From NCBI RefSeq assembly GCF_013032005.1, contig NZ_WQBE01000002.1, positions 124,001-188,000 on the forward strand: a stretch of DNA of 64,000 nt, in the 5' to 3' direction. This DNA is from Ruegeria atlantica (GTDB lineage: Bacteria > Pseudomonadota > Alphaproteobacteria > Rhodobacterales > Rhodobacteraceae). Both the position numbers and the translations under genes were made by a program. Each line of letters opens with the position of its first letter. Positions within the stretch are counted from its first letter, which is position 1. Of this stretch, positions 45,553 to 53,154 are shown one piece after another. The notes beneath the pieces were generated by a model. It saw only the letters and a list, made by a program, of their open reading frames with translations. It did not search any database and was not told the DNA's origin.

Positions 45553-45777
45553 ATGACACAGCAACCCGCATTCAAATTCAAAATCGGGCTGATCACCGCA
45601 ACGATCTGGGACAATGACGGTTTTTTCTCCGTCGATATCTCACGGTCCTACAAGAACGGGGAAGGTGACTGGCGTACCACCAGTGCGTTTTCTCACAATG
45701 ATCTACTGAACGTCGCCAAATGCGCGGAACGTGCAGAAAACTGGATTTCACGCAAGCAGGCAGCAGCCAGCCAATAA
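45553..45777 (+). CDS. Small unknown protein between alpA-like and rep-like genes
   Basis: A 74-residue protein (FKFKIGLITATIWDNDGFFSVDISRSYK, then FSHNDLLNVAKCAERAEN). A strand-rich first half is followed by a C-terminal helix. AAGGAG 6 bp before the ATG is excellent. The position just before a replication-initiator-like gene suggests a replication accessory, possibly DNA binding; this is inference. Related sequences occur in mobile elements. Confidence 0.75.
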   Translation: MTQQPAFKFKIGLITATIWDNDGFFSVDISRSYKNGEGDWRTTSAFSHNDLLNVAKCAERAENWISRKQAAASQ

Positions 45778-45899
45778 AATCCGCCGGGCGTCCAGCCCGG
45801 CCCCAAAACAATAGCTGCCCCGCCGGAGGCACTATCGAAGGGCGCGTCAGCGCCCGCCCCTTTTCCAAACCTCAACCAAATCGCGCGGCGTTCGCCGAA

Positions 45900-45928
45900 A
45901 GAGGGGGGTGATTGTAGCACCCCCCTCT
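45900..45928. repeat. Perfect 11-bp hairpin upstream of the replication initiator-like gene
   Basis: AGAGGGGGGTG (45900-45910) and CACCCCCCTCT (45918-45928) are exact reverse complements around the 7-base loop ATTGTAG. It ends 31 bp before the next ATG. There is no T-run on either side, so it may be an origin/nick-site hairpin or an attenuator. Confidence 0.65.
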
Positions 45929-45959
45929 GGAAATACCGGAACCATAGGAGACCCCAATA

Positions 45960-47111
45960 ATGCACGTTGTTCATCGTGGATTCGACACCATCGCACTTTC
46001 GATTCAAGCGAATATCTCTCAGGAGTTGTTCGACTTGCTGAGCATCGAACGTGAGAGGGCCGAAGAAGAGCGGCATCCCGTTCCATTCAGCTATGGTGGT
46101 GCAGACTTTGACTTGTTGCCCCATGGCGGCAACGGGTATCGCTTTATCCTCAAAGGGGGACCATTGGATGTACATTGGTCCTTCAAGAAACCAAATGCGC
46201 GTGACCCTTGGGGCATTCGGGTTTCGGTTGGCTCAACTCTTCTTGCGACACAGGGGCTTGGATACGCGCGATCCTATATAGACAAGACCCTAACAAGGCT
46301 CGGAATCCGCTTTGAGTCGCATCAGATTAGTATAAGTCGCGCCGATTTCTGCGTTGATATCCTCGCACCGGTATTCGAACTGGTTCCGGAAAATTTCGTC
46401 ATTCACAGCCACACGAACCGCGCTGACTATATAACCGCTCAAGATGACATGCGCAGCAACGGAAAGTCGGGCCAGTTTACATCTGTCACTGTAGGCAAAA
46501 TGCCGGGACGACAGGTCATTATTTATGACAAACGTCGCGAAGTAATTGATAAGAAGAAGCCAATATGGTGGGATATCTGGAACGCGAACCTTGAGCGGGA
46601 TGGTTTGCCTCCTTTGGACCATTCTGATGTCTCTCAGAGCCGCGTGTGGCGTATAGAGGTGCGTGCAGGGAAAGACTTGCTCAAAGATCGTTGGCAGATC
46701 AGGACGTGGCCCCAATTTGATGCCATGTTCGGCGACCTCATAGCCGAAGCACTTAAAAAAATTCGCTACTGCGAACCTGATCCAGATGACGGAAACCGCG
46801 CGCGGTGGCCAAATCATGACATCTGGAACTTGGTTGCCGGATCGTCAGAGGATGATTTGTTGGAAATGCGCAGCTACGTAGATGCTACAAGCATTAAGCA
46901 CGTACATCGCGCCGAGCAAATTAGGTTGATATCGGCGCAAATGGCTGGACTTGGGATCACGTTGGCTGCTCTGGAAGATACTCAGGAAAGTGAGTTGAGT
47001 GATTTCATGGAAAGTGTTGGAGGCAGGCTCGCAGAGAATGTACAGGCTGATCCTGAGCGCGCCGCAAACAAGCTGCATGAAGCGAAGAACAGATATCGGT
47101 TCATTGCGTAA
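45960..47111 (+). CDS. Putative replication initiation factor (Rep_trans-like)
   Basis: A 383-residue soluble protein. Segments ISISRADFCVDILAP, VTVGKMPGRQVIIYDKRREV and SRVWRIEVRAGKDLL resemble the conserved 'R-D-x-x-x-D', 'YDK' and 'R-x-E' parts of the replication initiation factor family (plasmid and filamentous phage RstA-like proteins). These nick DNA for rolling-circle replication. AGGAG precedes the ATG. The perfect hairpin just upstream fits an origin. Assignment is by motif resemblance only. Confidence 0.65.
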   Translation: MHVVHRGFDTIALSIQANISQELFDLLSIERERAEEERHPVPFSYGGADFDLLPHGGNGYRFILKGGPLDVHWSFKKPNARDPWGIRVSVGSTLLATQGLGYARSYIDKTLTRLGIRFESHQISISRADFCVDILAPVFELVPENFVIHSHTNRADYITAQDDMRSNGKSGQFTSVTVGKMPGRQVIIYDKRREVIDKKKPIWWDIWNANLERDGLPPLDHSDVSQSRVWRIEVRAGKDLLKDRWQIRTWPQFDAMFGDLIAEALKKIRYCEPDPDDGNRARWPNHDIWNLVAGSSEDDLLEMRSYVDATSIKHVHRAEQIRLISAQMAGLGITLAALEDTQESELSDFMESVGGRLAENVQADPERAANKLHEAKNRYRFIA

Positions 47112-47221
47112 ACCGCTGACAAGCACCCAACTTCATTTGTGCCGTGTCTATTTGGGCAATTTGAGCCCTTACCTGCCGTTGGTCACTTTCCTCAATTTAG
47201 GCAATCAAGCTACAAGCTGCT

Positions 47222-47665
47222 GTGGAACGTGGGCTCTATTCTTGCTCACCATTTTACCAAAAGCGGACATTCAAAGGACATCGGGTAGAAGCGTTTTCCG
47301 CGCAATCGTTCTTCTTTCACATCATCGCGTCCATAGCAGAATTGGAGCGCGGCATGATTTCTGAACGGACCAAGGCGGGAATAGCTGCGCGCAAGGCAGC
47401 AGACCCTGATTTGAAGTGGGGCGCAAAGCATTGGTTTCTGGACCATCCCAAGCGCCAGAAACACATTCAGGGCCTCTACAACGCGGGCGAGTTTCACCTT
47501 GTCAGCCGGGGCTCCGGCGGGGTGATGGTCAAGGGCATGACTGCCGGTGCGCTGATGGCTGAAGCCAATGCGGCGGACTCGGAGGCAAAGCCGGTGAAAA
47601 ATACCGAAAGTATAAGGCGTTGGTTGCGCGAGGGCGCAAAAGGTCTCAACTATGAAATAGATTGA
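47222..47665 (+). pseudogene. Truncated serine recombinase/resolvase remnant
   Basis: The 147-codon frame holds FFFHIIASIAELERGMISERTKAG, the E-helix region of serine resolvases and invertases, followed by a helix-turn-helix-like tail. The N-terminal catalytic Ser domain is absent, and no matching sequence is seen between 47111 and 47222. The first ~28 codons are unlike the family. It is likely an inactive relic. Confidence 0.75.
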
Positions 47666-47691
47666 TTCCTAACACCGAGGACTTAAGGGTA

Positions 47692-48015
47692 ATGAAAAAC
47701 AAAGTCATTCGCATTTCAGATGAATTCACTGGTGAAGGTGAAAAGCTGCTGCACTGCCCACGGTGTGACGGTTCTTACACGCACCAGGGGGAAGTCAATG
47801 TGTTCGAGCGTGGTGAAGACGCTGACGACGGCACACATGTAAGAGTGCTGGACAACGACGTGAAGATTGACCGTAACCTAACGGATAACCCAAGCAGACG
47901 TCGGCATGGATTAACCATCGCATTTGATTGCGAAAGCTGTGAGGGCGGATTTCTTTTGGACATCTATCAACACAAGGGCAACACCTTCATTTCAGCGCGC
48001 CTGAGTGAGGAATAA
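47692..48015 (+). CDS. Zinc-ribbon-like small protein, unknown
   Basis: A 107-residue protein with two CxxC pairs (LHCPRCDGSYTHQGEV near residue 21 and DCESCEGGFLL near residue 82), suggesting a zinc ribbon. The middle is acidic. AGGG lies before ATG 47692; an in-frame ATG at 47662 is also possible and would overlap the recombinase remnant. Function not known. Confidence 0.7.
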   Translation: MKNKVIRISDEFTGEGEKLLHCPRCDGSYTHQGEVNVFERGEDADDGTHVRVLDNDVKIDRNLTDNPSRRRHGLTIAFDCESCEGGFLLDIYQHKGNTFISARLSEE

Positions 48016-48023
48016 TAAAGCCG

Positions 48024-48299
48024 ATGGTCGAAGAAGATATCCTGAATGTTGTCGGGAACTGGGGGCATGATCTGGCTGTTTTGGCTCTGGCGGTCTCGGT
48101 TCCAATTGTTTTGTTCTTCGGCTTAAAGAACCGAAATCAAGGTGACGGCAAAGGAATTGGTTGGAGCTTTATTAGGTATACGGTCATTGCTTGTTCTCTC
48201 CCAATAGTTGGCATTCTAGGGCTGAACGGACAATTGGAAGGAGCGCCAGCTACTCTAATCGCGGGTGCTCTGGGATATGCCTTTGGTAAAAACGAATAG
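48024..48299 (+). CDS. Small membrane protein, unknown
   Basis: A 91-residue protein with three hydrophobic segments (LAVLALAVSVPIVLFFGL, IRYTVIACSLPIVGILGL and TLIAGALGYAFG). It starts 9 bp after the zinc-ribbon gene, so it is probably co-transcribed. No family recognised; holin-like or accessory membrane roles are possible but unsupported. Confidence 0.65.
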   Translation: MVEEDILNVVGNWGHDLAVLALAVSVPIVLFFGLKNRNQGDGKGIGWSFIRYTVIACSLPIVGILGLNGQLEGAPATLIAGALGYAFGKNE

Positions 48300-48320
48300 C
48301 TCACAATAAGGAGAAGAGAC

Positions 48321-48548
48321 ATGGATTTTAGTGGGATGACAGTTCGAACATTGAAAGACTTGCACGAAGCTTGCCGCCGTGCCTATGCGTCGGACAGATC
48401 TTTATAAGATCAAGAAAAGGAAGTGGCAGCGCATTTCGGCAAGTACTTCGGTGTCGATGAACATCCTGACTGGCAGGATCATGTGCACCGACTTGAGGCG
48501 GAATTGAAGAAGAACGGCGAGCCTTTTGTGCCAATCTCGTGGCGATAG
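48321..48548 (+). pseudogene. Small gene interrupted by an in-frame TAA
   Basis: ATG 48321 has an excellent RBS (AAGGAG). Reading it gives 28 codons (MTVRTLKDLHEACRRAYASD...), then TAA at 48405-48407. The same frame continues without a gap as DQEKEVAAHFGKYFGVDEHP through PISWR to TAG at 48546. The continuity of frame and character suggests one 75-codon gene with a recent nonsense change. The alternative is a real 28-residue peptide. Confidence 0.7.
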
Positions 48549-48574
48549 GTGAACTTCACAAATAGGAGAGGCGC

Positions 48575-48937
48575 GTGGCTGACTACCGCGAGATTTCACA
48601 GGAGTACGCCCAAGGGGCAATCAAGGCCGCGATACTGATAAATGGTGGCGCTGCGGTTGCAGTCCTAAGTCAGTTAGCCGGCTTAAGAGAGTTTATGGAC
48701 GTCTCGGCCATTTCACACGGCATGATGATGTTTGCGGCCGGTGTGAATTTTGGTGTCGTTACTTGGCTCGCTGCGTTTCTGTCCACCCGGTACGTTGACC
48801 AGGCTGATCGTGGTCAACGACCCAATTATTCGGCAGCTGACAGCATGATGTATGTGGCGATGGCAACGCTCCTTATCTCGCTTGGATTGTTCTTCTACGG
48901 TTGTTGCCATCTCGCGGGCGCAATCACTCAACAATAG
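48575..48937 (+). CDS. Membrane protein, unknown (last island gene)
   Basis: A 120-residue protein starting at GTG with AGGAG 6 bp upstream. It has three hydrophobic helices (AAILINGGAAVAVLSQLAGL, MMMFAAGVNFGVVTWLAAFL, MYVAMATLLISLGLFFYGCC). The N-terminal MADYREISQEYAQGAIKAA is charged. No family is recognised with confidence; similar proteins occur on phages and islands. Confidence 0.68.
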   Translation: MADYREISQEYAQGAIKAAILINGGAAVAVLSQLAGLREFMDVSAISHGMMMFAAGVNFGVVTWLAAFLSTRYVDQADRGQRPNYSAADSMMYVAMATLLISLGLFFYGCCHLAGAITQQ

Positions 48938-49364
48938 GGGCGTATTGACTGGCGCGGTTTTTGACCTCTTTTCGGCTCGTGTCAGTCAGTTTTGCCCCCG
49001 AGCCGGGGCGGGGACGCATCCCCCGGCAAAGTCAACAATAAGGAGCGGGTGGGCATTTCTGAATGTCCGCATTAAGGCTCGCTGAGTGAGTCCATCGGCT
49101 CTGAAATTCACTGACTACTTGAGCTTAAGTCGTTGGCTTTGCGCTCGCAGCGAATGTCCGGAAGGTGGCCGGCCTGCTCAAGTCCCGCTTGAGTTTGTCC
49201 GGGAGATTGCACACCCGTGTCCGAGAGCTGCCGCCGCGCAATACTATTGTGATCCAATAGGCACACTTCAATCTTTGTCACAGTGCTTCCGTATTGCTTC
49301 CGGCAAGCCGCACGCCACGAAGCGCGCGCCACACGATTCCGTGTAAATATTTGTTATTATTGAT
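48938..49364. other. Gene-free right end of the island with folded GC-rich segment
   Basis: No convincing gene is present. 48945-49035 can fold: TTGACT (48945) with AGTCAA (49030), TTTGCC (48991) with GGCAAA (49025), and inner CCCCG/CGGGG and GGGGA/TCCCC hairpins. Near the boundary the 19-bp repeat GCTTCCGTATTGCTTCCGG lies at 49285-49303. Confidence 0.5.
49285..49303 (+). repeat. Terminal repeat (possible integrase arm site), right end
   Basis: GCTTCCGTATTGCTTCCGG is the same 19-mer, with one mismatch, as at 41969-41987. It lies 62 bp inside the right boundary. Confidence 0.6.
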
Positions 49365-49414
49365 AAAAGTGGTGAGCCGTGCAGGATTCGAACCTGCGAC
49401 CCACTGATTAAAAG
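49365..49414. repeat. attR: 3' half of the intact tRNA-Lys, 50-bp direct repeat
   Basis: Identical to 41787-41836. It supplies the 3' half of the functional tRNA, so the gene was kept intact by the insertion. Confidence 0.92.
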
Positions 49415-49445
49415 TCAGTTGCTCTACCAACTGAGCTAACGGCCC
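49370..49445 (-). tRNA. tRNA-Lys (anticodon TTT)
   Basis: On the minus strand, 76 nt beginning GGGCCGTTAGCTCAG fold as a cloverleaf. The acceptor stem is GGGCCGT/ACGGCTC, the D arm GCTC/GAGC, the anticodon loop CTTTTAA (anticodon TTT) with stem ACTGA/TCAGT, and the T arm GCAGG-TTCGAAT-CCTGC. The sequence ends ACCA, encoded in the DNA. Its 3' half is the island attachment repeat. Confidence 0.97.
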
Positions 49446-49677
49446 ACTCTTTTGTTGGATCTGTTCGATCCGTGGCGCTCTCTAAGGTATTTTCCCGACT
49501 GGGTTCAAGCCCTTATTTTGCACCTCGTTTCACCGTCACTTAACTTGTTTCCGGCGTCCCGATAGGCGGCCTAATTAGGGAGGTGACGCGGGGGGGTCAA
49601 CCCCTTTTTTCAGGAATCTGCATCGCAGGGTGGATTCCTTTCAAACGCGTGGTTATATGCGCGCCATGCAACGAATG

Positions 49678-50499
49678 ATGACCTCTGGTTTGCCCTTCAT
49701 GAAGATGCACGGGCTTGGCAATGACTTTGTCATTGTAGATTCGCGCGCGCAAAGTGTTGAGATTTCGCCTGCGCTTGCTAGGGGAATCGGGCACCGACAG
49801 TTCGGCGTGGGTTTCGACCAGCTGGCCGTGATAGAAAACGGTAACGCAGATGCGCATCTGGTGTTTTATAACGCCGACGGGTCGACCTCAGCGGCGTGCG
49901 GGAACGCCACGCGCTGTATCGCCCGTTTCCTGATGGAAGAAAGCGGCAAATCGGAACTGACGCTGACCACCGAACGCGGCACGCTTTTTGCCTGCGATGC
50001 CGGGGACGGCATGACCTCGGTGAACATGAGGCAACCGCAGCTGGAATGGCACGAGATTCCGCTGGCTGAAGAAGTTGATACACTGGAATTGCCGATCGAG
50101 GGTACTCCGACCGCGACCGGTATGGGCAATCCCCATTGCACGTTCTTTGTCGAAAACGCCGAGGCGATTCCCCTGGAAGAATTTGGCGCGCGGTACGAAT
50201 ATCACCCGCTGTACCCTGAGCGCACCAATGTACAGGTGGCGCAAGTCATCGGACCGGACCACATCCGCATGCGTGTTTGGGAGCGGGGCGTGGGAATCAC
50301 GTTGGCTTCTGGCTCGTCCTCCTGCGCGACGGCTGTGGCTGCTGCCCGTCTTGGCCTGACTGGTCGCAAGGTGCAGATCGATCTGGACGGTGGCACCATT
50401 TGGGTCGACTGGCGCGAAGATGGCGTCTGGATGACCGGACCCACGTGCCACGTGCTCTCGGGCACTCTGACCCCGGAATTTCTGGAATCTCTGGAATGA
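49678..50499 (+). CDS. dapF: Diaminopimelate epimerase
   Basis: A protein of about 273 residues that converts LL- to meso-diaminopimelate for lysine and peptidoglycan synthesis. Family segments are FMKMHGLGNDFVIVD, FYNADGSTSAACGNATRC (first catalytic Cys) and GMGNPHCTFFV. At the second catalytic position, where E. coli has ACGSG, this protein reads ASGSSSC, so the Cys is replaced by Ser with another Cys five residues on. Several in-frame ATGs (49630 to 49678) compete and none has a clear RBS; I chose the one nearest the conserved start. The stop overlaps mtaB (ATGA). Confidence 0.92.
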   Translation: MTSGLPFMKMHGLGNDFVIVDSRAQSVEISPALARGIGHRQFGVGFDQLAVIENGNADAHLVFYNADGSTSAACGNATRCIARFLMEESGKSELTLTTERGTLFACDAGDGMTSVNMRQPQLEWHEIPLAEEVDTLELPIEGTPTATGMGNPHCTFFVENAEAIPLEEFGARYEYHPLYPERTNVQVAQVIGPDHIRMRVWERGVGITLASGSSSCATAVAAARLGLTGRKVQIDLDGGTIWVDWREDGVWMTGPTCHVLSGTLTPEFLESLE

Positions 50500-51752
50500 G
50501 CGCTCCCAAATTCACCACGCTAGGCTGTCGCCTGAACGCCTATGAGACTGAGGCGATGAAAGAGCTGTCGCAGCAAGCCGGTCTGACCGACGCGGTGGTG
50601 GTAAATACCTGCGCTGTAACTGCCGAGGCCGTGCGCAAGGCCCGGCAAGAGATTCGCAAACTGCGGCGTGAGAACCCCGACGCACGGCTAATCGTGACTG
50701 GATGTGCCGCGCAGACCGAACCCGAGACCTTTTCCCGGATGGAGGAGGTCGATGCGGTGATTGGCAACACCGAAAAGATGCAGCCCGACACCTGGAAAGG
50801 CATGGCCGCGGATTTCATCGGTGAGACTGAGGCTGTGCAGGTCGATGACATCATGTCGGTGACTGAGACGGCGGGACATCTGATTGATGGGTTCGGCACC
50901 CGCTCGCGCGCTTATGTGCAGGTCCAGAATGGCTGTGACCATCGCTGCACCTTCTGCATCATTCCTTATGGCCGCGGCAACTCGCGCAGCGTCCCTGCGG
51001 GCGTGGTGGTGGATCAGATCAAGCGGCTGGTGGACCGGGGCTATAACGAGGTTGTACTGACCGGCGTTGACCTGACCTCTTGGGGCGCTGACCTGCCCGC
51101 AGAGCCCAAGCTGGGTGATTTGGTCATGCGCATCCTGAAACTGGTGCCTGACCTGCCGCGGCTGAGGATCAGTTCCATCGACTCGATCGAAGTGGACGAG
51201 AACCTGATGCAGGCCATCGCAACCGAACCGCGCCTGATGCCGCATCTGCACCTGTCGCTACAGCACGGGGATGACCTGATCCTGAAGCGGATGAAGCGCC
51301 GCCACCTGCGCGACGATGCCATCCGTTTCACGCAAGAGGCCCGCAAGCTGCGGCCCGAGATGACCTTTGGCGCCGACATCATCGCAGGCTTCCCGACCGA
51401 AACCGAGGCGCATTTCGAGAACTCGCTAAAGCTGGTCCGTGACTGCGATCTGACCTGGTTGCACGTTTTCCCCTATTCCAAGCGCGATGGCACACCAGCG
51501 GCCCGCATACCGCAGCAGATCAACGGGAACATTATCAAGGACCGCGCCGCCCGTCTGCGTGCGGCGGGTGAGGCGCAGGTCGCAAAGCACCTGACCGCCC
51601 AGATCGGCAAAACCCATCACATCCTGATGGAAAACCCGCATATGGGCCGGACCGAGCAGTTCACCGAGGTCGCGTTCAACACCCCGCATACCGAAGGACA
51701 GATCGTGACGGCTACAATTACTGGAGCTTCACACTCACAGCTCAATGCCTGA
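50496..51752 (+). CDS. mtaB: tRNA t6A37 methylthiotransferase MtaB
   Basis: A 418-residue radical SAM enzyme that adds a methylthio group to t6A37 in ANN-decoding tRNAs. The UPF0004 domain is first (FTTLGCRLNAYETEAM; VVVNTCAVTAEAVRKARQ; TGCAAQTEP), whose three Cys bind a second Fe-S cluster. The radical SAM CxxxCxxC is in NGCDHRCTFCIIPYGRG, and a C-terminal TRAM-like part follows. It is coupled to dapF by a 4-bp overlap. Confidence 0.95.
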   Translation: MSAPKFTTLGCRLNAYETEAMKELSQQAGLTDAVVVNTCAVTAEAVRKARQEIRKLRRENPDARLIVTGCAAQTEPETFSRMEEVDAVIGNTEKMQPDTWKGMAADFIGETEAVQVDDIMSVTETAGHLIDGFGTRSRAYVQVQNGCDHRCTFCIIPYGRGNSRSVPAGVVVDQIKRLVDRGYNEVVLTGVDLTSWGADLPAEPKLGDLVMRILKLVPDLPRLRISSIDSIEVDENLMQAIATEPRLMPHLHLSLQHGDDLILKRMKRRHLRDDAIRFTQEARKLRPEMTFGADIIAGFPTETEAHFENSLKLVRDCDLTWLHVFPYSKRDGTPAARIPQQINGNIIKDRAARLRAAGEAQVAKHLTAQIGKTHHILMENPHMGRTEQFTEVAFNTPHTEGQIVTATITGASHSQLNA

Positions 51753-51792
51753 GGTTTAGGAAATTCCACTCATAGTAATTCATTGGCCGAAA

Positions 51793-52143
51793 TCACGGCG
51801 CTGCCCCCCAAAGGCACCTTGGATGCCATTTCCCAGCCGATATTCTGTCCTGGACCTTTAGGCGGTACGGATGCGGTCCCAGAATTGTCGCTGCTTTGTG
51901 ACGCGTTCTGTTGCAGTGCAGACAGGCGGCAACAATGTTAGCGTCGGAGTCCAAACCACCGTCTGACCGTGCATTAAGATGCTCCGCGGTGCATTGAAGC
52001 CTGCTAACACAAGCGGTGCTTACCCCGAGAGTCTTCGCAAATAGAGATTGATTGCCAGACCACATCAAAAAGCCGCAATAGTAGCAGCGACCATTCTGAA
52101 GTTTCCATTTTTTTGAACGAATGCAGTTAAGTTTTTTTCTCAT
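51793..52143 (-). CDS. HNH endonuclease-like protein
   Basis: A 116-residue protein with an HNH/zinc-finger arrangement: CYYCG near residue 20, CTAEHLNARSDGGLDSDANIVAACLHCN in the middle. The 'EH..(A)RSDGG....NI...C..CN' pattern matches HNH nucleases. No clear RBS precedes the ATG. It lies between mtaB and the petABC operon, outside the island repeats, and the local DNA is more AT-rich than its neighbours. Substrate unknown; possibly a solitary mobile-type nuclease. Confidence 0.72.
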   Translation of the reverse strand: MRKKLNCIRSKKWKLQNGRCYYCGFLMWSGNQSLFAKTLGVSTACVSRLQCTAEHLNARSDGGLDSDANIVAACLHCNRTRHKAATILGPHPYRLKVQDRISAGKWHPRCLWGAAP

Positions 52144-52301
52144 AGTTGACCCAGTTGCGTTTCTCTAAATGAGACGCGCAGCGGTCAATCTTGAATCCGC
52201 CCCGATACTTGGGAGTCATCTGCTAACACCAAACAGCACTAAATTAGTGCCGCGTCGTATTCTTTAATTCAAACAAAGATTTACCCCAATAGCAACGAAA
52301 A

Positions 52302-52326
52302 AGGCCCGGTGTCGAACACCGGGCCT
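52302..52326 (-). terminator. Rho-independent terminator of petABC
   Basis: AGGCCCGGTGT and ACACCGGGCCT form a perfect 11-bp stem with a 3-base loop. On the minus strand it is followed by a run of T. Confidence 0.9.
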
Positions 52327-52351
52327 CGTAACATTCAGAAGCAAAATCCGA

Positions 52352-53137
52352 TCAGACGGTCTTCTTGCCTTTCACACCTGCCCACAGGCGCTTGTTGACC
52401 AGGTACAACAGCACCGACAACAGCGACAGGAAGATCACACCGACGAAGCCGGAGTACTTACGCTCCATCATCTTCGGCTCGGCCGTCCACATCAGGAAGG
52501 CCGCGATGTCTTCGGACAAGGCTTCGACCGTGGCCGGGTGACCGTCAGCGAATTCCACCTGATCTTCGGCCAGGGGCGGTGCCATCGAAATCCAGCCGCC
52601 TGGGAAGGCGGTGTTTTCGTACAGGATCGTGCCGGCCTCTTCTTTTTCATGGCCAGTATAGCCATCCAGCAGCGAGGCGATGTATTCCGCGCCACCCATG
52701 CCTTTGAAGAACTGGTTGATGCCCAGACCGTAAGGACCGTGGAAGCCCGCACGGGCCTTGGCCATCAGGCTCAGGTCCGGTGCGCCAACGCCGTCATTTG
52801 CCGGGAAGTGATCGGTCGGAATGGCCGGACGGAAATCGTCCAGCTCGGGGTCGAACACTTCGAAGTTGCCCGCCGCATAGGCGATGACTTCTTCTTCCGA
52901 ATAGCCCAGCGCTTCAAGGTCGCGCAGGGGCACGTATCTCAGGCCGTGGCAAGCCGCGCAAACCTCGGTATAGACTTGAAGACCGCGCTGCAGCTGGTTC
53001 TGATCCCAGGTGCCAAACGGCCCCTCGAACGAGAAGTGGAAGTCCTCGATATGCTGTTCGCCGCCGCCTGCCGCGTAGGACGCAGCAGGAGCAAGGGCGA
53101 AAGCAAACGCGGCACCGATTGCAAGTTTCTTGAACAT
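52352..53137 (-). CDS. petC: Cytochrome c1 of the bc1 complex
   Basis: A 261-residue periplasmic haem protein. It has a signal peptide ([21 protein letters not shown]), haem-binding CAACH, a Met ligand region further on, and a C-terminal membrane anchor ([23 protein letters not shown]). It carries electrons from the Rieske protein to cytochrome c. It is the third gene of petABC, 17 bp after petB, and is followed by the hairpin terminator. Confidence 0.96.
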   Translation of the reverse strand: MFKKLAIGAAFAFALAPAASYAAGGGEQHIEDFHFSFEGPFGTWDQNQLQRGLQVYTEVCAACHGLRYVPLRDLEALGYSEEEVIAYAAGNFEVFDPELDDFRPAIPTDHFPANDGVGAPDLSLMAKARAGFHGPYGLGINQFFKGMGGAEYIASLLDGYTGHEKEEAGTILYENTAFPGGWISMAPPLAEDQVEFADGHPATVEALSEDIAAFLMWTAEPKMMERKYSGFVGVIFLSLLSVLLYLVNKRLWAGVKGKKTV

Positions 53138-53154
53138 GTTTCCGGTCCCTCTTC

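Larger units (their letters stand above)
41787..49414. mobile_element. 7.6-kb integrative element inserted in tRNA-Lys(TTT)
   Basis: The element is bounded by a perfect 50-bp direct repeat (41787-41836 and 49365-49414). The repeat covers the 3' half of a tRNA-Lys gene from the anticodon loop to CCA plus a few flanking bases. Its first gene is a tyrosine integrase reading inward. It also holds an AlpA-like regulator, a putative replication initiator and unknown cargo. No capsid, terminase, relaxase or type IV secretion gene is seen. Base composition is more AT-rich than the flanking genes. It was probably site-specifically integrated at the tRNA anticodon loop. Confidence 0.9.

Noticed and set aside
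51793..52143. HNH gene as part of the tRNA-Lys island
   Set aside because: It lies outside the 50-bp repeats, beyond dapF and mtaB, so it is not in the element as defined.
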